From assembly GCA_035472475.1 (NCBI GenBank), contig DATIPA010000128.1, forward strand, positions 1-64,000: DNA of 64,000 nt. The letters are read 5' to 3'. The notes under the pieces are model-generated. The model did not search any database. It was given only the letters and a program-made list of their open reading frames with translations, and was not told the DNA's origin. Source of the DNA: JAFAXD01 sp035472475. Lineage in GTDB: Bacteria; Pseudomonadota; Alphaproteobacteria; Rhizobiales; Xanthobacteraceae. This document shows positions 42,645-50,979 of the stretch, piece after piece (the first letter of the stretch is position 1; each line of letters begins with the position of its first letter). The position numbers were made by a program, and so were the translations under genes.

Positions 42645-43146
42645 GTTTGGACCTCTTTTTGCCTGACTTGGACTTCGATTTGGATTTCTTGGACTTCTTG
42701 TCCTTCGACTCGGCCTTGGATGATTTGGCTTTGAGCTTGGATTTCTTGCCGGGCTGGTCGAGACCCGACTTGCTGCGATTGCCTTCGACCGAACGCCCGC
42801 CCCCCAACATCATCTTGGCGTATTCCTCCTGGGTTGACCCGGTCATGATCGCGGCGATGTGCTGGAACGAATGGCCGTCGGTCGCGCCCAGCTTGGCGGT
42901 GAAGTAGATGTTGCCGCCAAGTTCGAGCATGCGGTTGTACTGCCGCTTGAGGATGGCGTCGCGCTGCTCCTGGGTGAGCGGAAACCGATCGAGATATTTG
43001 GCTTCGTCCGCTTTGAACGCTTTGCGGTTCTCGTCCTTCATCAGCGACATGCAGAACATGTTGAGGTGATAACCCTCCTTGGCCCGCTCGGCGTCGAAGA
43101 CGAAGGTGCCGGGAATATCGTCGTAGACTTGTTCTGTGCGTGCCAT
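42637..43146 (-). CDS. ligA: Protocatechuate 4,5-dioxygenase alpha subunit with Lys/Ser-rich tail
   Basis: A 169-residue partner of LigB. The helical core (DDIPGTFVFDAERAKEG, FKADEAKYLDRFPLT, GGNIYFTAKLGATDGHSF, MTGSTQEEYAKMMLGGGRS) matches LigA. The reference protein of Sphingobium is about 139 residues. Here the last 36 residues (134-169) hold 17 Lys, 2 Arg and 10 Ser, like a histone H1 tail. The sequence stays in frame with codon variety (AAG/AAA/TCC), so it is not a sequencing slip. ATG at 43146 has GGAG upstream; an earlier ATG at 43182 is unlikely. The tail runs into the ligB start region. Confidence 0.92.
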   Translation of the reverse strand: MARTEQVYDDIPGTFVFDAERAKEGYHLNMFCMSLMKDENRKAFKADEAKYLDRFPLTQEQRDAILKRQYNRMLELGGNIYFTAKLGATDGHSFQHIAAIMTGSTQEEYAKMMLGGGRSVEGNRSKSGLDQPGKKSKLKAKSSKAESKDKKSKKSKSKSKSGKKRSKRG

Positions 43147-43222
43147 GGGCTTCTCCACTCGAACCTTCACTCTTGAATACAAAGCGCGGCGCCCGTTTGC
43201 AACGTGCGCGCAGGTGCGTTGC

Positions 43223-44098
43223 TCATTCCCAATAAAGCCGCATCGGGTTGTCGATCAAAAGCATCTGCTGCAGCGTCCGGGTGGGCGCAATGATCGGAAT
43301 GCGGTCGACCAGGACGCCGTCATCGGGCGCTTCCTTTTTCATGTTGGGATGCGGCCAATCGGTTCCCCACAGAACCCGGTCGGGGAAGCGTTCTACCAGC
43401 AGCTTGGCGAACGGGGCGACGTCATCATAGGGTGGGCCGGCGACGCTCATACGCTCTGGGCAGGTCACCTTGACCCAGAAATTCTCGTGCTCGGCCATCA
43501 GCCGGTGGAAGCGCTGGTTCTCGGGATGGTCGACGCCCTTCTTGACGTCGGGTGTACCCATGTGATCGACCACGACCGTGGTCGGTAGCGCGGTGAAGAA
43601 CGCCTCAAGGTCGGGCAGGTCCTGCATCTCGAAATAGACCACGATATGCCAGCCGAGTGGGGCGATCCGGGCGGCGATCCGCTCGAGCACGTCGCGCGGC
43701 GTAAAATCAACGAGGCGGCGCACGAAGTTGAAGCGCACGCCTTTCACGCCGGCGCGATCCATGGCTTTGAGTTCGGCGTCGGTCACCTCTTCGCCGACGA
43801 AGGCGACGCCTTTGGCGCGATTGTTGGAGGCCTCGAGCGCGTCGACCATCGCCCGGTTGTCCTTGCTGTGACAACTGGCCTGCACGATCACATTCCTGTC
43901 GAACCCGAGAAAATCGCGCAACGCAAAGAGCCGCTCCTTGGGCGCATCGCAGGGCGTGTATTTGCGCTCAGGCGCATACGGAAATTTGGCCTCCGGTCCG
44001 AACACGTGACAATGCGCGTCAACCGCGCCCATGAGCGGCTCGTAGTGCGGCTTCGATGGGTTGGGATGAAACGGAATGTAACCGGCACTCATCGACAC
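43223..44098 (-). CDS. ligI: 2-pyrone-4,6-dicarboxylate lactonase
   Basis: A 291-residue amidohydrolase that hydrolyses 2-pyrone-4,6-dicarboxylate to 4-oxalomesaconate. It has the metal motif DAHCHVFGP, with the rest of the active site in QASCHSKDN, GVRFNFVRRLVD and IDHMG-like VVDHMGTPD. The Asp is in WGTDWPHPN. All are features of LigI, and the C-terminus NPMRLYWE matches. A GTG at 44098 with GTGGAG eight bases upstream is preferred to ATG 44092. A 110-bp gap separates it from the thiolase, so it may have its own promoter. ligA follows after 76 bp. Confidence 0.93.
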   Translation of the reverse strand: MSMSAGYIPFHPNPSKPHYEPLMGAVDAHCHVFGPEAKFPYAPERKYTPCDAPKERLFALRDFLGFDRNVIVQASCHSKDNRAMVDALEASNNRAKGVAFVGEEVTDAELKAMDRAGVKGVRFNFVRRLVDFTPRDVLERIAARIAPLGWHIVVYFEMQDLPDLEAFFTALPTTVVVDHMGTPDVKKGVDHPENQRFHRLMAEHENFWVKVTCPERMSVAGPPYDDVAPFAKLLVERFPDRVLWGTDWPHPNMKKEAPDDGVLVDRIPIIAPTRTLQQMLLIDNPMRLYWE

Positions 44099-44208
44099 GA
44101 CGGAATCTCCACTTAAATTGACGCCGCCGTTGTACCCCAGATGACGCGCCGCGCAACGCGGGACGGCCGTTTTACGGTTTTGGTGCCCTTCATACGGGCT
44201 AGCAGCGC

Positions 44209-45414
44209 CTACACTCGCTCAAGCGCGAGCGAAACCCCCTGCCCGACGCCGACGCACATAGTGGCGAGCCCACGTTTGCCCTTGATCACGTCGAGCTGAT
44301 GCGCGGCGGTCAGTGCGAGCCGTGTGCCAGACATGCCGAGCGGATGGCCAAGCGCAATCGCACCGCCATTCGGATTGACGTGATCGGCATCATCGGCAAC
44401 GCCGAGCTGGCGCAGGCAGGCGAGCGCCTGGGAGGCGAACGCTTCGTTGAGCTCGATCACGTCGAAGTCCCCGATCCGGATACCGAGCCGTGCCATCAGT
44501 TTCTGGGTCGATGGCACGGGGCCGATGCCCATGATGCGCGGCGGTACCCCGGCCGACGCCATGCCCAGAATGCGTGCACGCGGTGTCAGTCCGTGACGCT
44601 TCGCCGCCTCCGCCGAGGCGACGATCATTGCGGCGGCGCCGTCGTTCACACCGGATGCGTTGCCGGCGGTCACGGTGCCGGGCGTGCGAAATGGTGTTTT
44701 GAGCTTTTCCAATGCTGCAAGCGTCGTGTCGGGGCGTGGGTGCTCGTCCTTGTCGACTATGATCGGGCCCGCCTTCCCGCCCGGCGCCTCGACCGCCACG
44801 ATTTCGGCAGTGAAATAGCCGGACGCCATGGCCTTGCCGGCGCGCTGCTGCGACTGGTACGCGAAGGCATCCTGGTCCTTGCGTCCGACCTGGAATTCCT
44901 CGGCCACGTTCTCACCGGTTTCCGGCATCTGATCGACGCCGTACTGGGCCTTCATCAGCGGATTGATGAAGCGCCAGCCTATGGTGGTATCGAAGGTTTC
45001 GTTGGTACGGGAAAACGCCTCGGTCGCCTTGCCGGTGACGAACGGCGCCCGTGTCATCGACTCCACCCCGCCCGCGATGGCGAGATCGATCTCGCCGGCC
45101 TTGATCGCCTGCGCGGCGGCGCCGACGGCGTTGAGGCCGGACGCGCACAAGCGATTGATGGTCAGCCCGGGAATCGTGTCGGGTAGACCGGCGAGCAGCA
45201 GTGCCATGCGAGCGACGTTGCGGTTGTCTTCGCCCGCCTGATTGGCGCAGCCGAAGTAAACCTCGTCGACCTGCGACCAGTCGACCTTCGGATTGCGCTT
45301 GATCAAAGCCTTGATCGGAACCGCCGCAAGATCGTCGGTGCGGACTTTCGCGAGTGCGCCGCCATATCGGCCGATCGGGGTGCGGACCGCGTCACAAATG
45401 AAAGCTTCGCCCAT
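44209..45414 (-). CDS. pcaF: 3-oxoadipyl-CoA thiolase
   Basis: A 401-residue thiolase that splits 3-oxoadipyl-CoA with CoA into succinyl-CoA and acetyl-CoA, ending the beta-ketoadipate pathway. It has the active Cys in TINRLCASGLNAV, His in ALGHPLGMSGTR and the second Cys in LATMCVGVGQG. The GRYGGALAKVRTDDLAAVP and VYFGCANQAGEDNRN segments are characteristic of PcaF rather than acetoacetyl-CoA thiolase. It starts 8 bp after the CoA-transferase B gene. It could also act on side-chain 3-ketoacyl-CoA from the divergent set, which lacks a thiolase. Confidence 0.9.
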   Translation of the reverse strand: MGEAFICDAVRTPIGRYGGALAKVRTDDLAAVPIKALIKRNPKVDWSQVDEVYFGCANQAGEDNRNVARMALLLAGLPDTIPGLTINRLCASGLNAVGAAAQAIKAGEIDLAIAGGVESMTRAPFVTGKATEAFSRTNETFDTTIGWRFINPLMKAQYGVDQMPETGENVAEEFQVGRKDQDAFAYQSQQRAGKAMASGYFTAEIVAVEAPGGKAGPIIVDKDEHPRPDTTLAALEKLKTPFRTPGTVTAGNASGVNDGAAAMIVASAEAAKRHGLTPRARILGMASAGVPPRIMGIGPVPSTQKLMARLGIRIGDFDVIELNEAFASQALACLRQLGVADDADHVNPNGGAIALGHPLGMSGTRLALTAAHQLDVIKGKRGLATMCVGVGQGVSLALERV

Positions 45415-45422
45415 GACAACTC

Positions 45423-46196
45423 CTAAGCTTGGTCGCCGTGCGCGCGCTTGGTGCGGGCGTGGAGCTCGCGCAGCGCCGCAAGCTCGTCGGCACGTGGTTC
45501 CGGCGTCTTGGCGACCGCATTGGCATAACGCACGCGCCAACCGGTATTGGCTTCGATCTGGTCGCGGGTGACGCCGGGATGAATCGAGGTCACCGTCATT
45601 TCCTTGCTCTGCGGATCGGGCTCGAAGACACAGAGATCGGTGATCAGCCGGGTCGGCCCCTTGGTGGCGACGCCGAGCTTCTCGCGATAGGCGCCACCCT
45701 CGCCGTGCCCGAGCGAGGTGAAAAAGTCGAGCTTCTCGACAAAGCCGCGTTTGCCCTGGGTCATGATGATGAAGATCTCACCACATGAGGTTGCAATTTC
45801 GGGTGCGCCGCCGCCGCCCGGCAGGCGCACCTTGGGCTTGTCGTAGGGACCGACGACCGTGGTGTTGAGGTTGGCGTATTTGTCGATCTGGGCGCCGCCC
45901 AGAAATCCTATGGTGATACGACCGCCCTGCAGCCAGTAGCGGAACATCTCCGGCACGCTCACGGTGGTGAGCGCGGTCTCGCAGAGCTCACCGTCGCCGA
46001 TCGAAAGCGGCAGGATGCTGGGCTTGGTGGCGATCGTGCCGGACTCGTAGATGAGGGTGATGTCGGGCGCATGGGTCAGCCGTGCGAGGTTGCAGGCTGC
46101 CGAGGGCTGACCAATGCCCACGAAACAGACGTCGGTCGACTTCAACGCGCGCGCGGCAGCGACCGTCATCATCTCGCTGGGAGTGTAACTCGCCAT
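45423..46196 (-). CDS. catJ: 3-oxoadipate CoA-transferase, subunit B
   Basis: A 257-residue beta subunit of a family I CoA-transferase. The catalytic Glu is in LIYESGTIATKP (position around 50). Other motifs are SIGDGELCETA and VRLPGGGGAPEIATSCGE. With subunit A it moves CoA from succinyl-CoA to 3-oxoadipate. The length and ending fit the CatIJ/PcaIJ type more than acetoacetate CoA-transferase. It lies 7 bp after subunit A and 8 bp before the thiolase, in the order expected for the beta-ketoadipate pathway. Glutaconate CoA-transferase is the main alternative. Confidence 0.85.
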   Translation of the reverse strand: MASYTPSEMMTVAAARALKSTDVCFVGIGQPSAACNLARLTHAPDITLIYESGTIATKPSILPLSIGDGELCETALTTVSVPEMFRYWLQGGRITIGFLGGAQIDKYANLNTTVVGPYDKPKVRLPGGGGAPEIATSCGEIFIIMTQGKRGFVEKLDFFTSLGHGEGGAYREKLGVATKGPTRLITDLCVFEPDPQSKEMTVTSIHPGVTRDQIEANTGWRVRYANAVAKTPEPRADELAALRELHARTKRAHGDQA

Positions 46197-46203
46197 CGCC
46201 GTC

Positions 46204-47058
46204 TCACGCCGCTGCCAGCCGTTGCCGCTGGGCGGCGAACACCTCGGGACCCTTCTCCAGCACGTTTGCTTTCATCCAGGTGAGAAAGCCGTCGCGATCG
46301 CGGGCGATGGCGTCCCAAGCCTTATAATAGGCATTGTCGCGCATGTAGTAGCCGTGCGCATAGGAGGGATGCGCACCTCCAGGGACCACCGCGATCGCGG
46401 TGACGGTCCAGGCCGGCAGGATGGTCGCATTCAGCGAGCGCGGGGAGAACTCGTCCACGATCTCCTCCACGGTCACGAGCGAGCGCTTGGCGGCGAGCAC
46501 GGCGTGCTTTTGCACCCCGACGATCCCCACCATGAGCACATTGCCGGCACGGTCCGCCTTCTGGGCATGAATGACGGCCACGTCCGGTCGGAGCGATGGG
46601 ATCGCGGCCAGCTGTTCGCCCGTGAACGGACAGGTGATGTGCTTGATGTTGAAATTGACCTTCGGCAAGTCCACACCGATGTAGCCGCGAAAAATCGCAC
46701 ACGGCAGCCCGGCCGCGCCGGCCTCATAGGCGTTGGCCATAGCGGCGTGCGAGTGCTCTTCGATCTCGAGCGGGTGCGGCCAGCCGTTCTCGACCGCGTC
46801 GCGCATGCGATGCAGCGAACCGACCCCCGGATTGCCGCCCCAGGAAAACATCAGCTTGTCCGCGCAGCCCATCCCGATGAGCTGGTCGTAGATAATGTCC
46901 GGCGTCATGCGGATTAGATCGAGGTGCTTGCGGCGTTGGCGGATCACCTCGTGGCCGGCCGCATGCGGGATCAAATGGGTGAACCCTTCCATCGCGACGC
47001 TATCGCCGTCACGGACGGTCACTTCCACCGCTTCGGCAAGAGTTAGAACCTGCGACAT
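46204..47058 (-). CDS. catI: 3-oxoadipate CoA-transferase, subunit A
   Basis: A 284-residue alpha subunit of a CoA-transferase. Motifs seen are VAMEGFTHLIPHAAGHEVIR, then MFSWGGNPGVGSLHR and LPCAIFRGYIGVDLPKV. The C-terminal AKRSLVTVEEIVDEF region is family standard. It partners the downstream B subunit and forms 3-oxoadipyl-CoA. The maleylacetate reductase gene lies upstream by 83 bp, which supplies 3-oxoadipate. ATG 47058 gives a normal N-terminus MSQVLTLAEAVE. Confidence 0.85.
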   Translation of the reverse strand: MSQVLTLAEAVEVTVRDGDSVAMEGFTHLIPHAAGHEVIRQRRKHLDLIRMTPDIIYDQLIGMGCADKLMFSWGGNPGVGSLHRMRDAVENGWPHPLEIEEHSHAAMANAYEAGAAGLPCAIFRGYIGVDLPKVNFNIKHITCPFTGEQLAAIPSLRPDVAVIHAQKADRAGNVLMVGIVGVQKHAVLAAKRSLVTVEEIVDEFSPRSLNATILPAWTVTAIAVVPGGAHPSYAHGYYMRDNAYYKAWDAIARDRDGFLTWMKANVLEKGPEVFAAQRQRLAAA

Positions 47059-47141
47059 CGGCGTTTCCCAGAGCTCCAGCTGTTAGTTGCGGGGCATCAT
47101 AGGCACTGGTCGGGATATCTCAATCGTCTTGGCCGCGCGCC

Positions 47142-48200
47142 TCAGTGAGGGCGGCGGCCGTGATAGGCGTCGTCGAGCAGCGCGCGAATGGCAGCGCGAT
47201 CGATCGGGCGCGGATTGAAATAAGGTGCGGTGGTCGCAAGCTCGGCGGCACGATCAAGCTCGGTCTCCTTCATCCCGATGTCCTTGAGCGCCAGCGGCGC
47301 CCCGAGAGCTTGCATCAAGTCATAGATTCCTTGGGCGGCTTGCGGCGCTGCGAGCGCCCGTTCCACGCGCTGCATGGCCCCGGGCGCAGCGGCCGCATTA
47401 TAGGCAAGCGCGTGCGGCAGCACGACGGTATGGATCTCGGCGTGCGGCAAGTTCCAAGTCCCGCCCAGCACATGGCAGAGCTTGTGATGCAACGCCATGC
47501 CGACCGCACCGAGAACTGCGCCGCACAACCATGCTCCATACAGGCATTCGCCGCGGGCATTCAAATCCTGCGGCTGCTTCACAATCGCGGGCAGACCCTG
47601 CGCGAGCGCGCGGATGCCGTCTTCCGCCATAAGGCTCATGATCGGATTTGCATCCTCCGCATAGAGGCCTTCGGCCGCGTGGGCGATGGCATTGAAGCCG
47701 CTTGTCACCGAGAGGCTAACCGGAAGACGCACGGTCAGCGTTGGATCGTAGATCACGGTTTTCGGCAGTACGGTACGGTCGCGGCCGGTTTTCTTGAGAC
47801 CCGCCTCGGTGAGACCGTAGATCGGCGTCATCTCGGAGCCCGCGTAAGTCGTGGGGATGGCGAGGATCGGCAGCGCGGATTCAAGAGCGATCGCCTTGCC
47901 CAACCCGGTCGTGGAGCCTCCACCGATCGCAACCGCACAGTCGGCGCCCAGGCGTTTGGCTTCAGCGCGCGCCTCGCGCGCAATCTCGATCGGCACGTGC
48001 ATGACGGCGCGCGCAAACACCCCGGCGCAACGCGTGCCCAGCCGGCGCGCCACGTCCTCCGCCTGTGCCTTCTGTTCGGGCGTCGACAGGACCAGGGCGC
48101 GATGAGCGCTGAGGAGCTCGATCTCGCGCGGCAGGAGATCGAGTGCACCGATACCGAATACGACCCGTCCAGGCAGCTGGGTGTAGGTGAAAGATCGCAT
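47142..48200 (-). CDS. Maleylacetate reductase (iron-containing alcohol dehydrogenase fold)
   Basis: A 352-residue enzyme reducing maleylacetate to 3-oxoadipate with NAD(P)H. It has the N-terminus YTQLPGRVVFGIGALDLLP, then the dinucleotide loop AIGGGSTTGLGKAIAL and IPTTYAGSEMTPIYG. The His in HHKLCHVLGGT is as in family members of the hydroxyquinol and chloroaromatic routes. ATG 48200 (MRSFTYTQLP) is chosen; the upstream frame is not family-like. It opens the leftward operon. Maleylacetate normally comes from hydroxyquinol 1,2-dioxygenase or resorcinol cleavage, whose genes are not in this window. Confidence 0.9.
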   Translation of the reverse strand: MRSFTYTQLPGRVVFGIGALDLLPREIELLSAHRALVLSTPEQKAQAEDVARRLGTRCAGVFARAVMHVPIEIAREARAEAKRLGADCAVAIGGGSTTGLGKAIALESALPILAIPTTYAGSEMTPIYGLTEAGLKKTGRDRTVLPKTVIYDPTLTVRLPVSLSVTSGFNAIAHAAEGLYAEDANPIMSLMAEDGIRALAQGLPAIVKQPQDLNARGECLYGAWLCGAVLGAVGMALHHKLCHVLGGTWNLPHAEIHTVVLPHALAYNAAAAPGAMQRVERALAAPQAAQGIYDLMQALGAPLALKDIGMKETELDRAAELATTAPYFNPRPIDRAAIRALLDDAYHGRRPH

Positions 48201-48298
48201 CCGCCACTCCGTCGCAAAACCCCTACCCCGACAGCTTGACCCGGTTGGGGAGAGATGCCATCCAAAATGCCTGTTCTCCACGGCCCGGTGAACGAGCA

Positions 48299-49099
48299 AT
48301 GTCGGGTTCAACCTCGGGTTCTGGCACGTTGCCATCCTCCTTGCACGCCGAAACCCGCGATGAGATCGCGATTCTGCGGCTCAACCGCGCGGAGAAACGA
48401 AACGCGCTTAACGACGAGACCGTGCTCGGGATCGAGACGTTCTTCAATCACCTGCCCAAAAGCGTGAAAGCCGTGGTGCTGCACGGCGACGGCGATCATT
48501 TCTCGGCCGGTCTCGACCTCTCGAACCTGCGCTCGCACAGCATCGAGGAGGCGGTTCGCCACTCTGGCCTCTGGCATCGCGTGTTCGACAAGATCGAGTT
48601 TGGCGAGGTACCGGTGGTCGCGGTGATGCATGGCGCCGTCGTCGGCGGGGGTCTGGAGCTCGCGGCCGCGACCCACGTGCGGGTCGCGGAACGCAAGACC
48701 TACTATGCGCTCCCCGAGGGCACGCGCGGCATTTTTGTCGGCGGCGGCGGCTCGGTGCGGATCCCGCGGCTGATCGGCATCTCGCGCATGATGGACATGA
48801 TGCTGACCGGGCATGTTCTCACCGACGAGGAAGGCCAAGCTCTCAGTCTCTCGCATTATCTGGTCGAACCCGGCGAAGGACTCGCGAAGGGGATCGAGCT
48901 TGCGACCCGCATTGCCGGCAACGCGTTCCTGACCAACTTCGCCGTCGTGCACGCGCTGCCGCGCATCGCCGAGCAGGATCGCGCCTCCGGCTACGTCATG
49001 GAGGGCCTGATGGCCGCGATCGCGGGCGGCGGCGAAGAGGCCAAAGCGCGCGTGAAGGCATTCCTGGAAAAGCGCGGCCCAAAAGTTGCGCGCGGCTGA
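48299..49099 (+). CDS. Crotonase-family enoyl-CoA hydratase (hydroxycinnamoyl-CoA hydratase candidate)
   Basis: A 266-residue crotonase. The oxyanion-hole motifs are DHFSAGLDL and GAVVGGGLELAAATHV. Both Glu of a hydratase are present: the one in GGGLEL and the one in ALPEGTRGIF. So it should hydrate an enoyl-CoA, possibly a feruloyl- or coumaroyl-CoA. The adjacent synthetase gene supports this substrate. Aldol cleavage to the aldehyde is the alternative, and motif reading cannot separate the two. Its ATG at 48299 lies 98 bp from the divergent maleylacetate reductase start. The synthetase begins four bases after its stop. Confidence 0.87.
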   Translation: MSGSTSGSGTLPSSLHAETRDEIAILRLNRAEKRNALNDETVLGIETFFNHLPKSVKAVVLHGDGDHFSAGLDLSNLRSHSIEEAVRHSGLWHRVFDKIEFGEVPVVAVMHGAVVGGGLELAAATHVRVAERKTYYALPEGTRGIFVGGGGSVRIPRLIGISRMMDMMLTGHVLTDEEGQALSLSHYLVEPGEGLAKGIELATRIAGNAFLTNFAVVHALPRIAEQDRASGYVMEGLMAAIAGGGEEAKARVKAFLEKRGPKVARG

Positions 49100-49103
49100 C
49101 CCA

Positions 49104-50954
49104 ATGCAATCGGTGCTTCATCGCGATCCGGATGTGGCATCCGCGCAACCGGTGCGGCTCGGTCCGCGCGATTTCGTACTCGATCGCAAGAACGACGGCA
49201 CGATCTACATCCGCTCGCCGCACAAGCTCGATCCTTATCCGGACAAGCTCACCGAACGCCTGGTGCATTGGGCGACGCGCACTCCCGATACGGTATTCAT
49301 GGCGGACCGCGTCGAAGGCGGATGGCGCAATACGACCTACGCCGACACGCTCGCGCGCATCCGCCGCATCGGGGCAGCGTTGCTGAGGCGCAATCTGTCG
49401 GCGGAACGCCCGATCGTGATCCTTTCCGGCAACGACCTCGAGCATCAGTGGCTTTCGCTCGCGGCGATGCACGTCGGCGTTCCATACGCGCCGGTGTCGC
49501 CGGCCTATTCGCTGCTCTCGCGCGACTTTGCGAACCTCAAATACATCTTCAAGCTGCTCACGCCGGGGCTGGTGTTCGTGACCGACGGCGCGATGTTTGC
49601 GCGCGCGATTGCGAGCGTGGTTCCGTCCGACGTCGAACTCGTGGTGGTGCGCAACCCGCCTTCCAGCCGGGCCTCGACTGCTTTCGCCGAGTTCGTCGAC
49701 GCAAGCCCAGATGCCGCGGTTGATGCCGCCTACGCAGGCCTCGGTCCCGACACCGTCGTCAAGTTCATGTTCACGTCGGGCTCGACCGGTCACCCCAAAG
49801 GCGTGATCAACACCCAGCGCATGCTCTGCAGCAATCAGGCCATGATTCTCTCGGCGTTGCGCTATTTCGAGGATGAGCCGCCGGTCGTGCTCGACTGGGC
49901 GCCGTGGCACCACACCGCCGGCGGCAATCACGACGTTTATCTGGTGCTCTACAACGGCGGCTCGTTCTACGTCGACGACGGCAAACCGATGCCGGGCGCA
50001 ATCGAGGCGACTGTGCGCAACCTGCGCGACGTCTCGCCGACCTGGTACTTCAACGTGCCGAAAGGGTTTGAGGCGCTGCTGCCTTATCTGCAGCGCGACC
50101 TCAACTTGCGGCTTTCGTTTTTCCGGAACCTCAAGGTGCTGTGGTACGCAGCGGCGGGCGTGTCTCAGTACATCAGCGACGAGTACCAGCGCATGGCGCT
50201 CGAAACGGTCGGCAGGCGAATCCCGTTTCTGACCGGTCTCGGTTCAACCGAAACCGCACCATTCGCCATTGGCCGCACGTGGCTGGCCGAACGCGCCGCC
50301 AACATCGGACTGCCCGGCCCCGGCCTCGAGCTCAAGCTCGTTCCAAGCGGCGGCAAGCTCGAAGCGCGCCTGCGCGGGCCCAACATCACGCCCGGCTATT
50401 GGCGCGAACCCGACCTCACCGCCAACGCTTATGACGAAGAAGGGTATTACAAGCTCGGAGACGCGCTCGCGCTCGAAGATCCGGCGGACCCGGGCAAGGG
50501 ACTGGTGTTCGACGGGCGTATCGCCGAAGACTTCAAGCTCGCGACCGGCACTTGGGTTGCGACCGGCCGCCTGCGCGCACGCATGATCGACGCCTTCGCG
50601 CCCTACCTTCGCGACGCGGTGCTGACCGGCCCCGATCGCGACGATCTTGGCGCGCTGCTGTTTCCCGACCCGGTTGCCTGTCGTGCGCTCGCGCCGGACG
50701 TCCCCGGCGATACCGCCGAGCTCTTGGCCGACCCGCGTGTGCGCGCCGAATTTCAGAAGCGGCTCGATGCCCTTGCCAAGGAGGCAACCGGCTCCTCCAA
50801 CCGTGTGGTGCGCGCCATGCTGATGACAGAACCGCCCTCGCTCGACGCCGGTGAAGCAACCGACAAAGGCTCAATCAATCAGCGCAACGTGCTCAAGAGC
50901 CGCGCCGCGCTGGTGCAGGAACTCTACGATGAGCCGCTGTCCCGCGCATCATAA
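49104..50954 (+). CDS. Feruloyl-CoA synthetase-like acyl-CoA ligase
   Basis: A 616-residue ANL-family adenylate-forming ligase that makes aryl- or arylpropenoyl-CoA from ATP and CoA. It has the P-loop FTSGSTGHPKGV, the motif WAPWHHTAGGNHD, the FLTGLGSTETAP acceptor loop and the C-terminal FDGRIAEDFKLATGTWV hinge. The overall form and length are those of proteins named feruloyl-CoA synthetase in this order. Substrate preference among ferulate, coumarate and caffeate cannot be read. ATG 49104 is chosen (MQSVLHRDPD) over a TTG overlapping the crotonase. Confidence 0.88.
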   Translation: MQSVLHRDPDVASAQPVRLGPRDFVLDRKNDGTIYIRSPHKLDPYPDKLTERLVHWATRTPDTVFMADRVEGGWRNTTYADTLARIRRIGAALLRRNLSAERPIVILSGNDLEHQWLSLAAMHVGVPYAPVSPAYSLLSRDFANLKYIFKLLTPGLVFVTDGAMFARAIASVVPSDVELVVVRNPPSSRASTAFAEFVDASPDAAVDAAYAGLGPDTVVKFMFTSGSTGHPKGVINTQRMLCSNQAMILSALRYFEDEPPVVLDWAPWHHTAGGNHDVYLVLYNGGSFYVDDGKPMPGAIEATVRNLRDVSPTWYFNVPKGFEALLPYLQRDLNLRLSFFRNLKVLWYAAAGVSQYISDEYQRMALETVGRRIPFLTGLGSTETAPFAIGRTWLAERAANIGLPGPGLELKLVPSGGKLEARLRGPNITPGYWREPDLTANAYDEEGYYKLGDALALEDPADPGKGLVFDGRIAEDFKLATGTWVATGRLRARMIDAFAPYLRDAVLTGPDRDDLGALLFPDPVACRALAPDVPGDTAELLADPRVRAEFQKRLDALAKEATGSSNRVVRAMLMTEPPSLDAGEATDKGSINQRNVLKSRAALVQELYDEPLSRAS

Positions 50955-50979
50955 CGATCACTCGACCGAAAGCTTGATC

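Noticed and set aside
6080..48200. A single resorcylate-to-3-oxoadipate operon including the decarboxylase-like gene
   Set aside because: The genes are 40 kb apart, and resorcinol hydroxylase and hydroxyquinol dioxygenase are missing. Only a loose hint remains.
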